This document shows, piece by piece, positions 1 through 8,587 of a stretch of DNA of 64,000 nt. This stretch comes from Butyrivibrio sp. LB2008 (lineage in GTDB: Bacteria > Bacillota > Clostridia > Lachnospirales > Lachnospiraceae). The translations under genes were made by a program, and so were the position numbers. The stretch spans positions 62,001 through 126,000 of the forward strand of contig NZ_JHXZ01000009.1 in assembly GCF_000621565.1 (NCBI RefSeq). Reading direction: 5' to 3'. The notes beneath the pieces are model-generated. The model was not told the DNA's origin, did no database searches, and saw only the letters and a program-made list of their open reading frames with translations. Every line of letters starts with the position of its first letter. The first letter of the stretch is position 1.

Positions 1-32
1 AGGGTAATATTTGGGCAAGGAGGATATGAAAG

Positions 33-1745
33 ATGGCAAAAAGTCAAAGTGCCAGCCTTGACAGAAAAAAGCTTTTGGCAGACCCGATCATGGTAACGAC
101 CATTGTGCTTTTGATTGTCTTTTTAACGATTTTTATACTTTACCCGCTGACTATACTTCTGGTTGACAGTTTTATTTCGGATTCGGGTATAACACTTGAT
201 ACATTCAAGAGAGTTATGGAGCTCGCTAATTTTAGAAGAGCCATAACAAATACATTAAAAGTAGGTTTTTTGGTGGGAATAGCATCGGCTCTTATAGGGC
301 TACTGTTTGCTTATGTTGAAGTATATGTAAAACTCAGAACAAGATTTATGGAGGGGCTCTTCAAGGTGGTTTCCATGCTCCCTGTTGTTTCGCCTCCGTT
401 TGTTCTTTCGCTTTCGATGATCATGCTTTTTGGAAAAGCAGGTATCATCACACGTTTTTTACTTAAGATTTATGACAACAGCGTATATGGTTTCTGGGGA
501 ATTGCGATAGTACAGACGCTTACGTTCTTCCCTGTGTGCTATATGATGCTCAAGGGACTTTTGAAAAATATCGATCCCTCTTTGGAAGAAGCTGCCAGAG
601 ATATGGGCGCTTCACGTTTTAAAGTATTTATGACCGTGACATTTCCATTGATCCTTCCCGGACTTGGAAACGCATTTCTTGTGACATTTATCGAATCTAT
701 CGCAGATTTTGCAAATCCAATGATCATCGGCGGATCATATGATACTCTTGCAACAACCATATATTTGCAGATCACGGGTGCTTATGACAAAGAAGGTGCG
801 GCTGCAATGGCGGTAGTTCTTTTGGGAATAACACTTATCATGTTTGTTGTCCAGAAGTATTATCTTGAGGCCAAGAGTACAGCTACACTTTCAGGAAAAG
901 CGTCAAGAGAGCGTATGCTCATTACCGATAAGAGTGTCACGGTACCTCTTACTATCATTTGCTCGGCGCTCGCAATCTTTGTTGTACTCATGTACATATG
1001 CGTTCCTTTCGGAGCAATGTTCCGTACATGGGGATATGATTTCCATCTCACATTTAAGTGGTTTGGCCAGGTATTTACCAAGTATAAGGGATTCAAGGCG
1101 TTTAAGGACAGTTTTATTCTTTCATTTATTTCTGCTCCTATAACGGCGCTTCTTTCAATGATAATTTCTTATCTTGTTGTAAAAAAGAAATTTAAGGCAA
1201 AAGGATTTATCGAAGCTGTTTCAATGCTTGCTATGGCAGTTCCGGGAACTGTTCTCGGTATCGGATATATCAGAGGATTTTCCGGAGGAATTTTTGGAAG
1301 CGGTTTCCTTCAGGGACTGTACGGAACCGGAATGATACTTGTTATCGTATTTATTGTCAGAAGTCTCCCTACAGGAACAAGAAGCGGTATCTCTGCTTTG
1401 AGACAGATTGATAAGAGTATTGAGGAGTCTGCTTATGACATGGGCGCGGACAGTTTCAAGGTGTTCATGACGGTTACGCTTCCACTTATCAAGGATAGTT
1501 TCCTTAGTGGATTCGTTACTTCGTTCGTTCGAAGCATAACTGCGATAAGTGCGATAATTCTTTTGGTTACGCCGTCTTATCTGCTTATTACGGTTCAGAT
1601 CAATGAATTTGCGGAGAAAGGTTCCTACGGAATCGCCTGCGCATTTGCATCGATACTTATCCTTATCACATACGGTTCGGTGCTTATCATGAACATTTTG
1701 ATGAAATATTTTGGAACAAGCCGCAAGGTAAAAGCTTTGGATTGA
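33..1745 (+). CDS. ABC importer permease, fused double-domain (iron/phosphonate type)
   Basis: 570-residue inner-membrane permease made of two fused binding-protein-dependent transport domains, as in FbpB/AfuB ferric-iron and 2-aminoethylphosphonate importers. Each half carries the EAA coupling loop that docks on the ATPase: 'LEEAARDMGASRFKVF' near residue 185 and 'IEESAYDMGADSFKVF' near 468, both followed by a hydrophobic stretch. About twelve membrane segments can be traced. AAGGAGG at 17-23 fixes the ATG at 33. The ATPase follows after 12 bases. The binding-protein gene is probably just upstream, outside the window, so the substrate cannot be told; iron is a family-based guess. Confidence 0.88.
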   Translation: MAKSQSASLDRKKLLADPIMVTTIVLLIVFLTIFILYPLTILLVDSFISDSGITLDTFKRVMELANFRRAITNTLKVGFLVGIASALIGLLFAYVEVYVKLRTRFMEGLFKVVSMLPVVSPPFVLSLSMIMLFGKAGIITRFLLKIYDNSVYGFWGIAIVQTLTFFPVCYMMLKGLLKNIDPSLEEAARDMGASRFKVFMTVTFPLILPGLGNAFLVTFIESIADFANPMIIGGSYDTLATTIYLQITGAYDKEGAAAMAVVLLGITLIMFVVQKYYLEAKSTATLSGKASRERMLITDKSVTVPLTIICSALAIFVVLMYICVPFGAMFRTWGYDFHLTFKWFGQVFTKYKGFKAFKDSFILSFISAPITALLSMIISYLVVKKKFKAKGFIEAVSMLAMAVPGTVLGIGYIRGFSGGIFGSGFLQGLYGTGMILVIVFIVRSLPTGTRSGISALRQIDKSIEESAYDMGADSFKVFMTVTLPLIKDSFLSGFVTSFVRSITAISAIILLVTPSYLLITVQINEFAEKGSYGIACAFASILILITYGSVLIMNILMKYFGTSRKVKALD

Positions 1746-1757
1746 TGGAGAATAAAT

Positions 1758-2819
1758 ATGGCAAAAGAGAAAAAGGGTGTTCGACTTGAACACATTTCAA
1801 AAATATATAAAGATCCCAAGACGGGAAAAGATTTTTATGCTGTGCATGATGCAAATATCGAGATTGAGCCAGGAAGTTTCGTGACACTTCTTGGACCTTC
1901 GGGATGTGGTAAGACGACTACGCTTCGTATGATCGCAGGTTTTGAAAGTCCCGATGAAGGCGAAATCTATCTTGGAAATGAGCCGATAAATGCGCTCACT
2001 CCCAATAAGAGAGACACGGCGATGGTATTCCAGAGCTATGCGCTCCTTCCGCACTATAATATTTTTGACAACGTCGCATACGGATTGAAACTGAGAAAGG
2101 TTCCAGCAGATGAGATAAAGCGCAAGGTTACTGATATTCTTAGACTTGTCGGACTTGAGGGAATGGAAAACAGAATGACAAATCAGCTTTCGGGTGGTCA
2201 GCAGCAGAGAGTTGCGCTTGCAAGAGCGCTTGTTATCGAGCCGGGAGTTCTTTTGTTCGATGAGCCTCTTTCAAATCTTGATGCCAAGCTCAGGGTATCT
2301 ATGAGAACAGAGATCAGAAGAATTCAGCAGGAGGCCGGAATAACGGCTGTATATGTCACACACGATCAGAGTGAAGCGATGGCGATCTCAGATAAAGTCA
2401 TCATCATGAATGGTGGCCTTGTTGAGCAGATTTCAACACCTCAGGAAGCATATTATTATCCGAACAATAAATTTGTTGCGGATTTTATAGGTGAAGCAAA
2501 TTTTATAAAAGGAACTGTGAAAAAGCAGGATGTTGTTGAGATTCAGGGCACTGAGATTGAATGTGCGACAGGAAGCCTGGACGTCGGCGCAGAATGCGAT
2601 ATTGTACTAAGGCCTGAGGGGGCAACACTTTCTGATACAGGCAGCATTAAGGGATGCGTAAAGTATTCCTGCTTTATGGGAGCATATCAGGATTATCATG
2701 TTCTTGTGGGAGACACTTTAGTAAAAATTCAAGACTATAATCCTAAGAATAAAAAGATATATAATGTAGGTGAGGATATTTTTCTGAAATTCGAAAATGA
2801 TACATTATATGCGCTATAA
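1758..2819 (+). CDS. ABC importer ATP-binding protein (FbpC/PotA-like)
   Basis: 353-residue ATPase that powers the preceding permease. Visible in order: Walker A GPSGCGKTT near residue 46, Q-loop 'MVFQSYALLPH', signature LSGGQQQR near 143, Walker B 'VLLFDEPLSNLDAKLR', and the H-loop 'YVTHDQSEA'. The roughly 120 residues after the nucleotide domain form a TOBE-like regulatory domain, usual for iron, spermidine and phosphonate importers. Length is normal for this class. It lies 12 bases after the permease and 20 before the MgtC-like gene, so all three are likely one transcript. The exact substrate is not determined. Confidence 0.9.
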   Translation: MAKEKKGVRLEHISKIYKDPKTGKDFYAVHDANIEIEPGSFVTLLGPSGCGKTTTLRMIAGFESPDEGEIYLGNEPINALTPNKRDTAMVFQSYALLPHYNIFDNVAYGLKLRKVPADEIKRKVTDILRLVGLEGMENRMTNQLSGGQQQRVALARALVIEPGVLLFDEPLSNLDAKLRVSMRTEIRRIQQEAGITAVYVTHDQSEAMAISDKVIIMNGGLVEQISTPQEAYYYPNNKFVADFIGEANFIKGTVKKQDVVEIQGTEIECATGSLDVGAECDIVLRPEGATLSDTGSIKGCVKYSCFMGAYQDYHVLVGDTLVKIQDYNPKNKKIYNVGEDIFLKFENDTLYAL

Positions 2820-2839
2820 ATCGTGTAAGAGGTATATGA

Positions 2840-3538
2840 ATGAGTTTTGGGCAGGTATTAGTTTTTCTTGAAAGTATGGATGATTTAGCGGTCGCTATAA
2901 GACTTATTATGGCAACGCTTTTCGGATGTCTTATTGGATGGGAGAGGATAGTAAAGAGGCATAACGCCGGAATCAAGACATTTGCACTCGTAAGTCTCGG
3001 TTCTGCTGTTGCGACAGCTCTTAATATCTATCTTGCAAATCTTCCGGGATTGTCAGCGGATGTTAGCCGTATACCTGCGGGAGTCGTTAGCGGAATCGGT
3101 TTTTTGGGTGCCGGAACGATTCTTGTCACGGGACGGCAACAGATAAAAGGTCTTACAACAGCAGCTTCACTATGGGTCACATCGTGTATGGGAATGGCGA
3201 TAGGAGGGGGGTATATTGTGATAGGAATTACGAGTTTTGTACTTGTGATGATCGCTAATGTTATTCTTTTGCACTTGAGCCAGAAAGTTGAGGACAACAG
3301 CAAGTACATGTGTGTTTATGTTGAGGTTGACAAGAACCGTGGAGTCTCCAAGCTTACGAAGGCTCTTACCGAAGCCAACTGCAAGATAAGCAGCATGACA
3401 AAAAGTAAGGAAAAGACGCTTCAGTCCTCAGATGCAGCGATCATAGTCGACATTGATTTCGAGAAGAGGAGATCGCACAAAGAAGTGCTTTCGCTTCTGA
3501 ACGAACTCGATTATGTCAATTATGTCGAGGAGATCTAG
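2840..3538 (+). CDS. MgtC/SapB-family membrane protein
   Basis: 232 residues. The first ~145 are hydrophobic with the MgtC signature: 'GCLIGWERIVKRHNAGIKT' early, then 'GVVSGIGFLGAGTI' and 'GLTTAASLWVTSCMGMAIG'. The last ~80 residues are a soluble ACT-like domain, common in longer MgtC proteins. MgtC family members are associated with magnesium limitation and, in some species, modulation of ATP synthase or phosphate uptake; which applies here cannot be read from the sequence. The gene ends the operon with the ABC importer and is followed by a strong terminator, which suggests ion homeostasis is a shared theme (inference). Confidence 0.88.
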   Translation: MSFGQVLVFLESMDDLAVAIRLIMATLFGCLIGWERIVKRHNAGIKTFALVSLGSAVATALNIYLANLPGLSADVSRIPAGVVSGIGFLGAGTILVTGRQQIKGLTTAASLWVTSCMGMAIGGGYIVIGITSFVLVMIANVILLHLSQKVEDNSKYMCVYVEVDKNRGVSKLTKALTEANCKISSMTKSKEKTLQSSDAAIIVDIDFEKRRSHKEVLSLLNELDYVNYVEEI

Positions 3539-3558
3539 GGAAGTATTTTTTATCAAAG

Positions 3559-3600
3559 AAAAATCCCTTTGTCGGATGCAAATCCGGCAGGGGGATTTTT
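3559..3600 (+). terminator. intrinsic terminator after the MgtC-like gene
   Basis: A-rich arm AAAAATCCC pairs with GGGATTTTT around an inner stem TGTCGGA/TCCGGCA with a short loop; the T-run is part of the right arm. It closes the ABC importer/MgtC transcript. Confidence 0.85.
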
Positions 3601-3662
3601 GTAAGCAAATCTTAACATATGATAATTTTTCAATAATTAAACTCTAATTATGCGATTAATTA

Positions 3663-3690
3663 TTGACATTTTCTGGCAAATATAATACTT
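3663..3690 (+). promoter_or_regulatory. candidate promoter for the PrsW gene
   Basis: A perfect TTGACA at 3663-3668 lies in very AT-rich DNA. The perfect TATAAT at 3681 is only 12 bases away; a TAATAC 15 bases away or TACTTT 17 bases away are alternatives. The -35 is convincing and the exact -10 is not. Confidence 0.4.
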
Positions 3691-3754
3691 TTTAATAAGG
3701 GAGTATAAAATATTTTTTAACATATTGCTTTTGAGAGAAGGGGTTTGATACTAT

Positions 3755-4894
3755 ATGAATATTTTATTGGCAGTTCTTGCTGTATTGCCGACAGCGGTTT
3801 TACTTTGCATTATTTATAAAGCCGATAAGGTTGAAAAAGAGCCTTTGGGGCTGATGGCAGCAGTGTTTTTCTTTGGTGCAATGACCACTATCAGTGCAGT
3901 TTTCTTGGAGTGGCTAGGGGGAACGCTGCTGGATATGATATTCAGTTCACAGAATATTCCTTATTTGCTTTTAAATAACTTTTTTGTAGTAGCGGTTGCT
4001 GAAGAGGCCGGAAAATTCTTCGTTCTCAAAAAGAGTACATGGAACAATGATGAGTTTGGATTTGCATTTGACGGAATAGTATACTCTGTATGCGCGTCTC
4101 TTGGCTTTGCAACAATCGAGAATATTATGTATGTAGTCGGACAGGGGCCGTTTTACGGACTTCAGACCGCAATCATGCGTGCAGTCCTTTCAGTTCCGGG
4201 ACACTGTATATTCGGCGTGTTTATGGGAACATATTACGGTATTGCCAAGGGCTATGAGTGCAGAGGCGGATTCGATAAGATGAAGACCTACACATACAAG
4301 GCATTCTGGGTACCTGTAATGCTTCACGGATTATATGATTTTTGTCTTTCTGTGAACGAGTATCCTATATTGCAGTTTATTATGATATTTGTATTCGTCG
4401 GACTTGAGCTGTTTATGGTGATTAAGGCCATAAAGTTTGTGAAGACGATATCCGACAACGATCTTCCGCTCAGACCGGGCTTTGACAACAAACCACCTGT
4501 GAATTTCGGCTTTTTTGACGGTCAGTATGCGCAACAGAGCTATTATCAGGGGCAGAACGTAAATGTTAACGGACAGTTTGCTCAGAATCAGTACTATCAA
4601 AACGTACAAATGAACGGCACCGGACAGTACTCACAGCAGTATTACGGTGGTCAGGCTGCAAACGGTCAGCCTGTGTTAAATTTGTCCTATCAGGGACAGA
4701 TGGCGAATAACAGCATGCAGCAAGGCGGTTTGTCGCTTATTAAGCCGAATAATATACAGCAAGTTGAAGGATTTAAGGTCATACAGAGTTACAGAGGCTA
4801 TGATAACGGCCCTGAAACTGAGAAATTGTATGATGGAATGTGCGACGGATTAACTAATCCGGCACCCGTTTTTTCGGCTTCGGATTTTGATTGA
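3755..4894 (+). CDS. prsW: PrsW-family intramembrane metalloprotease with Gln/Asn/Tyr-rich tail
   Basis: 379-residue polytopic protein. PrsW hallmarks are present: E83-E84-x-x-K87 (EEAGK), 'FDGIVYS' near 105 leading to E122-N123, H150 in 'VPGHCIFG', and H191/D195 in 'MLHGLYDF'. In Bacillus, PrsW makes the first cut in the anti-sigma factor RsiW; no sigma or anti-sigma gene is adjacent here, so the substrate is unknown. After the last membrane segment (about residue 225) comes a ~100-residue tail very rich in Gln, Asn, Tyr and Gly, with repeated N-G-Q and Y-x-Q patterns, unlike the compact Bacillus enzyme. It lies between two terminators and is probably monocistronic. Confidence 0.87.
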   Translation: MNILLAVLAVLPTAVLLCIIYKADKVEKEPLGLMAAVFFFGAMTTISAVFLEWLGGTLLDMIFSSQNIPYLLLNNFFVVAVAEEAGKFFVLKKSTWNNDEFGFAFDGIVYSVCASLGFATIENIMYVVGQGPFYGLQTAIMRAVLSVPGHCIFGVFMGTYYGIAKGYECRGGFDKMKTYTYKAFWVPVMLHGLYDFCLSVNEYPILQFIMIFVFVGLELFMVIKAIKFVKTISDNDLPLRPGFDNKPPVNFGFFDGQYAQQSYYQGQNVNVNGQFAQNQYYQNVQMNGTGQYSQQYYGGQAANGQPVLNLSYQGQMANNSMQQGGLSLIKPNNIQQVEGFKVIQSYRGYDNGPETEKLYDGMCDGLTNPAPVFSASDFD

Positions 4895-4940
4895 TAACAA
4901 AAATGTAAAAATTGTGCTAGATGATATTAAAATTATCCGC

Positions 4941-5016
4941 TTTTTAATCTAAGAATAATAACTTATAATGACATTGTCGAATAGACTATGTCATTATTTT
5001 TTTTATTTAGGGAGGT
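4941..5016 (+). promoter_or_regulatory. dctP control region: promoter overlapping a terminator-like dyad
   Basis: TATAAT at 4964-4969 with TTTTTA 17 bases upstream makes a plausible promoter. Its -10 overlaps the left arm of an inverted repeat: ATAATGACATTGTC at 4965-4978 pairs with GACTATGTCATTAT at 4984-4997 with one mismatch, followed by eight T's. The dyad therefore looks like the terminator of prsW read-through and could also be an operator for the nearby AraC-type regulator. The ribosome site GGGAGG follows at 5010-5015. Confidence 0.55.
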
Positions 5017-5021
5017 AAAAA

Positions 5022-6104
5022 ATGAAGAAGAAACTTATTTCGACACTATTAACAGTAGCAACAGTTGTATCAATGACAGCTTGCGGTGTTTCTGCACCTG
5101 AGGCACCTACAGCACAGACACCTGCTGATGCACAGACACCCGATGCAGCACCCGCTGAGAACAAAGGAACAGAAGCAGCAGCAGATGCTATTACACTTGT
5201 AATGGCTGAGGTTAACCCTCTTGATTCTATCGTTGGTATGACTGACCAGAAGTTCAAAGAGGAAGTAGAGGCCAGATCAAACGGATCTATCATTATCGAT
5301 CTTCAGGCCAGCGGTGTTCTTGGATCAGAGAACGATGTACTTGATACAATGCTTGGTAACGGTGGTACAATCGATATCTCAAGAATTTCAGCTTTCTCAC
5401 TTACAAGCTACGGCGGAGAGTCATCAAAGTTGCTTTCACTTCCTTACACATTCGTAAGCCGTGATCATTTCTGGAATTTCGCAACATCAGATCTTGCACA
5501 GGAATTCCTTCTTGAGCCTTCACAGAACGGAAGCGGCGTAAGAGGACTTTTCTATGGTGAAGAAGGTTTCCGTCATTTCTTTACAACAAAAGAAATTTCA
5601 GGTATTGATTCACTTAAGGGAATGAAGCTTCGTGTTTCTAACGACCCTGTTATGAACGGTCTCGTTGATGGTCTTGGCGGATCACCTACAGTAGTTGCTT
5701 TCGGTGAGCTTTACGGTGCACTTCAGCAGGGCGTGGTTGATGGTGCAGAGCAGCCTATCGCAAACTACAAGTCAAATGCTTTTGATGAGGTAGCTCCTTA
5801 TATGATCCTCGATGGACATACTCTTGGTGCAATCCAGGTAGTTATCACAGATGATGCTTGGAACAAGCTTTCACCTGATCAGCAGCAGATTCTTACAGAA
5901 GCTGGTAAGGCAGCAGCTGAGTACAACCGTTCAATCTCAGAGGAGAAGGAGAACGAGGTACTTGAAGAGCTCAAAGCTAAGGGTACACATATCATCGAAG
6001 TTGATGACATCAAGCCTTGGCAGGATGCTGTAAAGGGCGTTATCGAAGAGAATACAAAGGGAATGGAAGATCTCTATCAGCAGATTCTTGACATGAACAA
6101 GTAA
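5022..6104 (+). CDS. dctP: TRAP transporter substrate-binding lipoprotein (DctP family)
   Basis: 360-residue extracellular receptor of the TRAP importer. The N-terminus is a lipoprotein signal ending MTAC, putting the lipidated Cys at 21, followed by an Ala/Pro/Thr linker to about residue 50. DctP features: 'GLFYGEEGFRHFF' with a conserved Arg, then 'GMKLRVS' whose Arg (about 204) is the residue that binds substrate carboxylate in this family, and 'LQQGVVDGAEQP'. DctP proteins bind C4-dicarboxylates, sialic acid or sugar acids; the ligand here is unknown. Codon choice is strongly biased, as expected for an abundant receptor. A terminator separates it from the permease genes. Confidence 0.92.
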   Translation: MKKKLISTLLTVATVVSMTACGVSAPEAPTAQTPADAQTPDAAPAENKGTEAAADAITLVMAEVNPLDSIVGMTDQKFKEEVEARSNGSIIIDLQASGVLGSENDVLDTMLGNGGTIDISRISAFSLTSYGGESSKLLSLPYTFVSRDHFWNFATSDLAQEFLLEPSQNGSGVRGLFYGEEGFRHFFTTKEISGIDSLKGMKLRVSNDPVMNGLVDGLGGSPTVVAFGELYGALQQGVVDGAEQPIANYKSNAFDEVAPYMILDGHTLGAIQVVITDDAWNKLSPDQQQILTEAGKAAAEYNRSISEEKENEVLEELKAKGTHIIEVDDIKPWQDAVKGVIEENTKGMEDLYQQILDMNK

Positions 6105-6149
6105 TTATTAGCATCATTTAGTTGTAACTTAAAAAATTATTTTAACGCC

Positions 6150-6187
6150 GGCATAGGGAGGAAATCCCTTCCTATGCCATTTTTTAG
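6150..6187 (+). terminator. partial terminator between dctP and dctQM
   Basis: GGCATAGGGAGG pairs with CTTCCTATGCC (12 bp including one G-T) around a 5-base loop and is followed by a T-run at 6181. Its position after the receptor and before the permease genes suggests attenuation that yields more receptor than permease. Confidence 0.8.
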
Positions 6188-6202
6188 AAGAAAAGAGGAA
6201 TT

Positions 6203-6727
6203 ATGGAAGGCTTTTTTAAACAGGTGGATAAGATCAAACCTTTATATGATTTTACATATCAGGTTATGCTCTTTATCTGTAAGGTTTTATTGATCGCAGA
6301 TATCCTTATCACATCTATGAGTGTTGCCGGAAGGTATATATCTTTCATTCCGGATCCTGCATGGAGTGAGGAGGTGGTACTTACACTTATGTCTTACATG
6401 GCTGTTTTATCAGCAGCTTTGGCTATAAGACGCGGGGCACATATCAGAATGACAGCATTGGATGTGTATTTGCCTAAGAAACTTATCAAGGCTCTTGACA
6501 TCTTGAATGATATTTTTGTATTAGTGCTCGCAGTAGTTATGATTGTAGTCGGATGGCAGTACGCATCGACTATCGGAGCGAAGGGTTCATACGTTAGTAT
6601 GCCTTCACTTTCAAGATTTTGGATGTATTTCCCTATTCCTGTAGCAGGTGTCGCAATGTTAGTATTTGAGATTGAGGCAGTTTATAACCATATTAAAGGC
6701 ATAGTGTTAAAGGAGGGAAATAAGTAA
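6203..6727 (+). CDS. dctQ: TRAP transporter small permease (DctQ)
   Basis: 174 residues with four predicted membrane helices, the normal DctQ size. The segment 'PDPAWSEEVVLTLMSYMAVL' with E-E next to the second helix, followed by 'AIRRGAHIRM', is typical of the family. DctQ packs against the large subunit and completes the sodium-driven TRAP membrane unit. Its stop overlaps the start of dctM by one base (TAATG at 6725), so the two subunits are translationally coupled. Confidence 0.92.
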   Translation: MEGFFKQVDKIKPLYDFTYQVMLFICKVLLIADILITSMSVAGRYISFIPDPAWSEEVVLTLMSYMAVLSAALAIRRGAHIRMTALDVYLPKKLIKALDILNDIFVLVLAVVMIVVGWQYASTIGAKGSYVSMPSLSRFWMYFPIPVAGVAMLVFEIEAVYNHIKGIVLKEGNK

Positions 6728-8025
6728 TGGCAGTAAACGGAACAGCTATTGCAATATTGCTTGTGAGCTTTCTTGTAATGATTATGCTTAGATTTCAGAT
6801 TGCTTATGCAGTTGCATTATCTTCACTTTTTTGTTTAATGTATCAGGGACTCCCGCTTACAACCATTTGTCAGCAGATGGTTAAGGGAATCAGTTCATTT
6901 AGTTTGATGGCAGTACCATTCTTTATTACAATGGGATGCCTTATGGGTAGTGGTGGTATATCGGAAAAGCTTATAGCTTTGGCCAACGCGTGTGTTGGTT
7001 GGATGACCGGCGGAATGGCAATGGTTAATATCGTTGCATCATATTTCTTTGGTGGAATTTCAGGATCAGCTGCGGCTGATACAGCTTCACTCGGAAGTAT
7101 TCTTATCCCTATGATGGTAGAAGAGGGATACGATGATGATTTCTCAACAGCAGTTACAATCACATCATCATGTGAGGGACTTCTTGTTCCTCCCAGCCAT
7201 AACATGGTAATTTATGCCATGAGCGCCGGCGGTGTTTCAGTAGGAAGCTTATTCCTTGCAGGTTATATTCCCGGAGCACTTCTCGCTGTATCGCTCATGA
7301 TTGGATCATATATCATCTCTAAGAAGAGACATTATCCCAAGGGAGACAAGTTTAACTTTATTAAGTTTATTAAGCAGCTTGGTAATTCCTTCTGGGCACT
7401 TGCAGCTGTTATTATCGTAGTATTTGGTGTTATCGGTGGTGTATTTACAGCTACTGAGTCAGCTGCTATCGCTGTTATTTACAGCTTAATTGTAAGCGTT
7501 TTCATTTACAAAGGACTTGACGCTAAGGGTGTTTGGAAGGCCCTTGAGAGTTGTGTAGATACACTTTCTATCGTACTTATCCTTATTGCTACATCAAGCA
7601 TTTTTGGATATTGCCTTACAACACTTCATGTACCTACACTTGCAGCCAATGCAATTATCGGACTCACACAGAATCCTATTATCATTGCACTTTTGCTTGA
7701 TTTGATTCTTCTTGTACTTGGATGCATTATGGATATGGCTCCGATCATCCTGATCGCAACACCTATCCTTCTTCCTATTGCCACATCAATTGGAATCAAT
7801 CCTATTCAGTTTGGTATCATGATCGTACTTAACTGTGGTATCGGACTTTTGACACCTCCCGTTGGAGCCGTTCTTTTCATCGGTTCAGCCGTTGGTAAGG
7901 TTAGGATGGAGAAGGTAGTAAAGGCTACACTTCCTTTCTACCTTTGCATGGTAATTGTGCTTCTCCTTCTTACATTTGTACCTGAGGTTAGTATGTTCTT
8001 ACCTAATCTTCTTGGTGGTAAATGA
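6727..8025 (+). CDS. dctM: TRAP transporter large permease (DctM)
   Basis: 432-residue transport subunit with about twelve to thirteen membrane segments. DctM signatures: 'GGISGSAAADTASLGSILIP' near residue 115, 'PSHNMVIYA' near 157, and the mirrored 'GGVFTATESAAIAVIYSL' and 'LNCGIGLLTPPVGAVLFIG' in the second half. These are the helical-hairpin sodium and substrate sites of the elevator domain. AGGAGGG lies within the end of dctQ. Together with dctP and dctQ this makes a complete secondary importer for an organic acid or sugar acid. Confidence 0.94.
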   Translation: MAVNGTAIAILLVSFLVMIMLRFQIAYAVALSSLFCLMYQGLPLTTICQQMVKGISSFSLMAVPFFITMGCLMGSGGISEKLIALANACVGWMTGGMAMVNIVASYFFGGISGSAAADTASLGSILIPMMVEEGYDDDFSTAVTITSSCEGLLVPPSHNMVIYAMSAGGVSVGSLFLAGYIPGALLAVSLMIGSYIISKKRHYPKGDKFNFIKFIKQLGNSFWALAAVIIVVFGVIGGVFTATESAAIAVIYSLIVSVFIYKGLDAKGVWKALESCVDTLSIVLILIATSSIFGYCLTTLHVPTLAANAIIGLTQNPIIIALLLDLILLVLGCIMDMAPIILIATPILLPIATSIGINPIQFGIMIVLNCGIGLLTPPVGAVLFIGSAVGKVRMEKVVKATLPFYLCMVIVLLLLTFVPEVSMFLPNLLGGK

Positions 8026-8040
8026 TAAAGGTGAGTGATT

Positions 8041-8511
8041 ATGGAATATCGTTATATATCTGATGTAAAGCCCAAAGATTTATGGCTTATAGCTATGATC
8101 CGTACATACAGATCTCTTGCAGGAGTGATAAACGTTGTTTTCACCGTTGCAATGATAATGTTGACTATTAGATTTTGGGGATCGTCAGGTGCTTTTATCA
8201 GAACAGTGCTCATATTGGCATCAATGTTATTTCCGGTTTTTCAGCCGTTTGCGATCTATCTTAGAAGTATCAAACAGCTTGAAACACTTCCGGGGCGAGT
8301 TGAGCTTACATTTAATGATGCCGGTGTTCATGTGAGCAGTGAAGGGAAGCAGGAAGACATTAAGTGGAATAAGATTGCAAATGCGATCAAGCAGTCCAAC
8401 ATGATAATTGTTATGTCGGATAGCACCCACGGATATATGTTGACCAATCGCATTCTCGGTGATGAAAAAGATGAGTTTTATGATTTTCTTTGTAAAAAGA
8501 TCAGGAACTAA
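8041..8511 (+). CDS. YcxB-like membrane protein
   Basis: About 156 residues. Two N-terminal hydrophobic segments (about 28-45 and 55-75) are followed by a soluble domain with 'VELTFNDAGVHVSSEGKQ' and 'IKWNKIANAIKQSNMIIV', the pattern of the YcxB-like C-terminal domain. Function of that family is unknown. A GTG two codons upstream (8035) is possible, but AAAGGTGAG at 8027-8034 fits the ATG at 8041 better. It lies 15 bases after dctM and is probably co-transcribed, but nothing shows a role in transport. Confidence 0.7.
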   Translation: MEYRYISDVKPKDLWLIAMIRTYRSLAGVINVVFTVAMIMLTIRFWGSSGAFIRTVLILASMLFPVFQPFAIYLRSIKQLETLPGRVELTFNDAGVHVSSEGKQEDIKWNKIANAIKQSNMIIVMSDSTHGYMLTNRILGDEKDEFYDFLCKKIRN

Positions 8512-8530
8512 CGAATATTAGAAAAATGAT

Positions 8531-8583
8531 GATGGCAGCGCTATAATACTTTTAAAGTAACTATAACGCTGCTGTCTTTATTA
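8531..8583 (+). terminator. hairpin between the TRAP operon and its two-component system
   Basis: GATGGCAGCG at 8531-8540 pairs with CGCTGCTGTC at 8567-8576 (10 bp with two wobble pairs); the tail TTTATT is weak. A TATAAT at 8542 lies in the loop, with TTAGAA 18 bases upstream, so the kinase may start its own transcript from inside the hairpin. Partial read-through is likely. Confidence 0.6.
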
Positions 8584-8587
8584 ACAA

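Noticed and set aside
1221..1793. 190-codon antisense frame over the ABC permease
   Set aside because: Entirely within a gene with clear EAA loops; Arg/Asn/Ser-rich product without motif.
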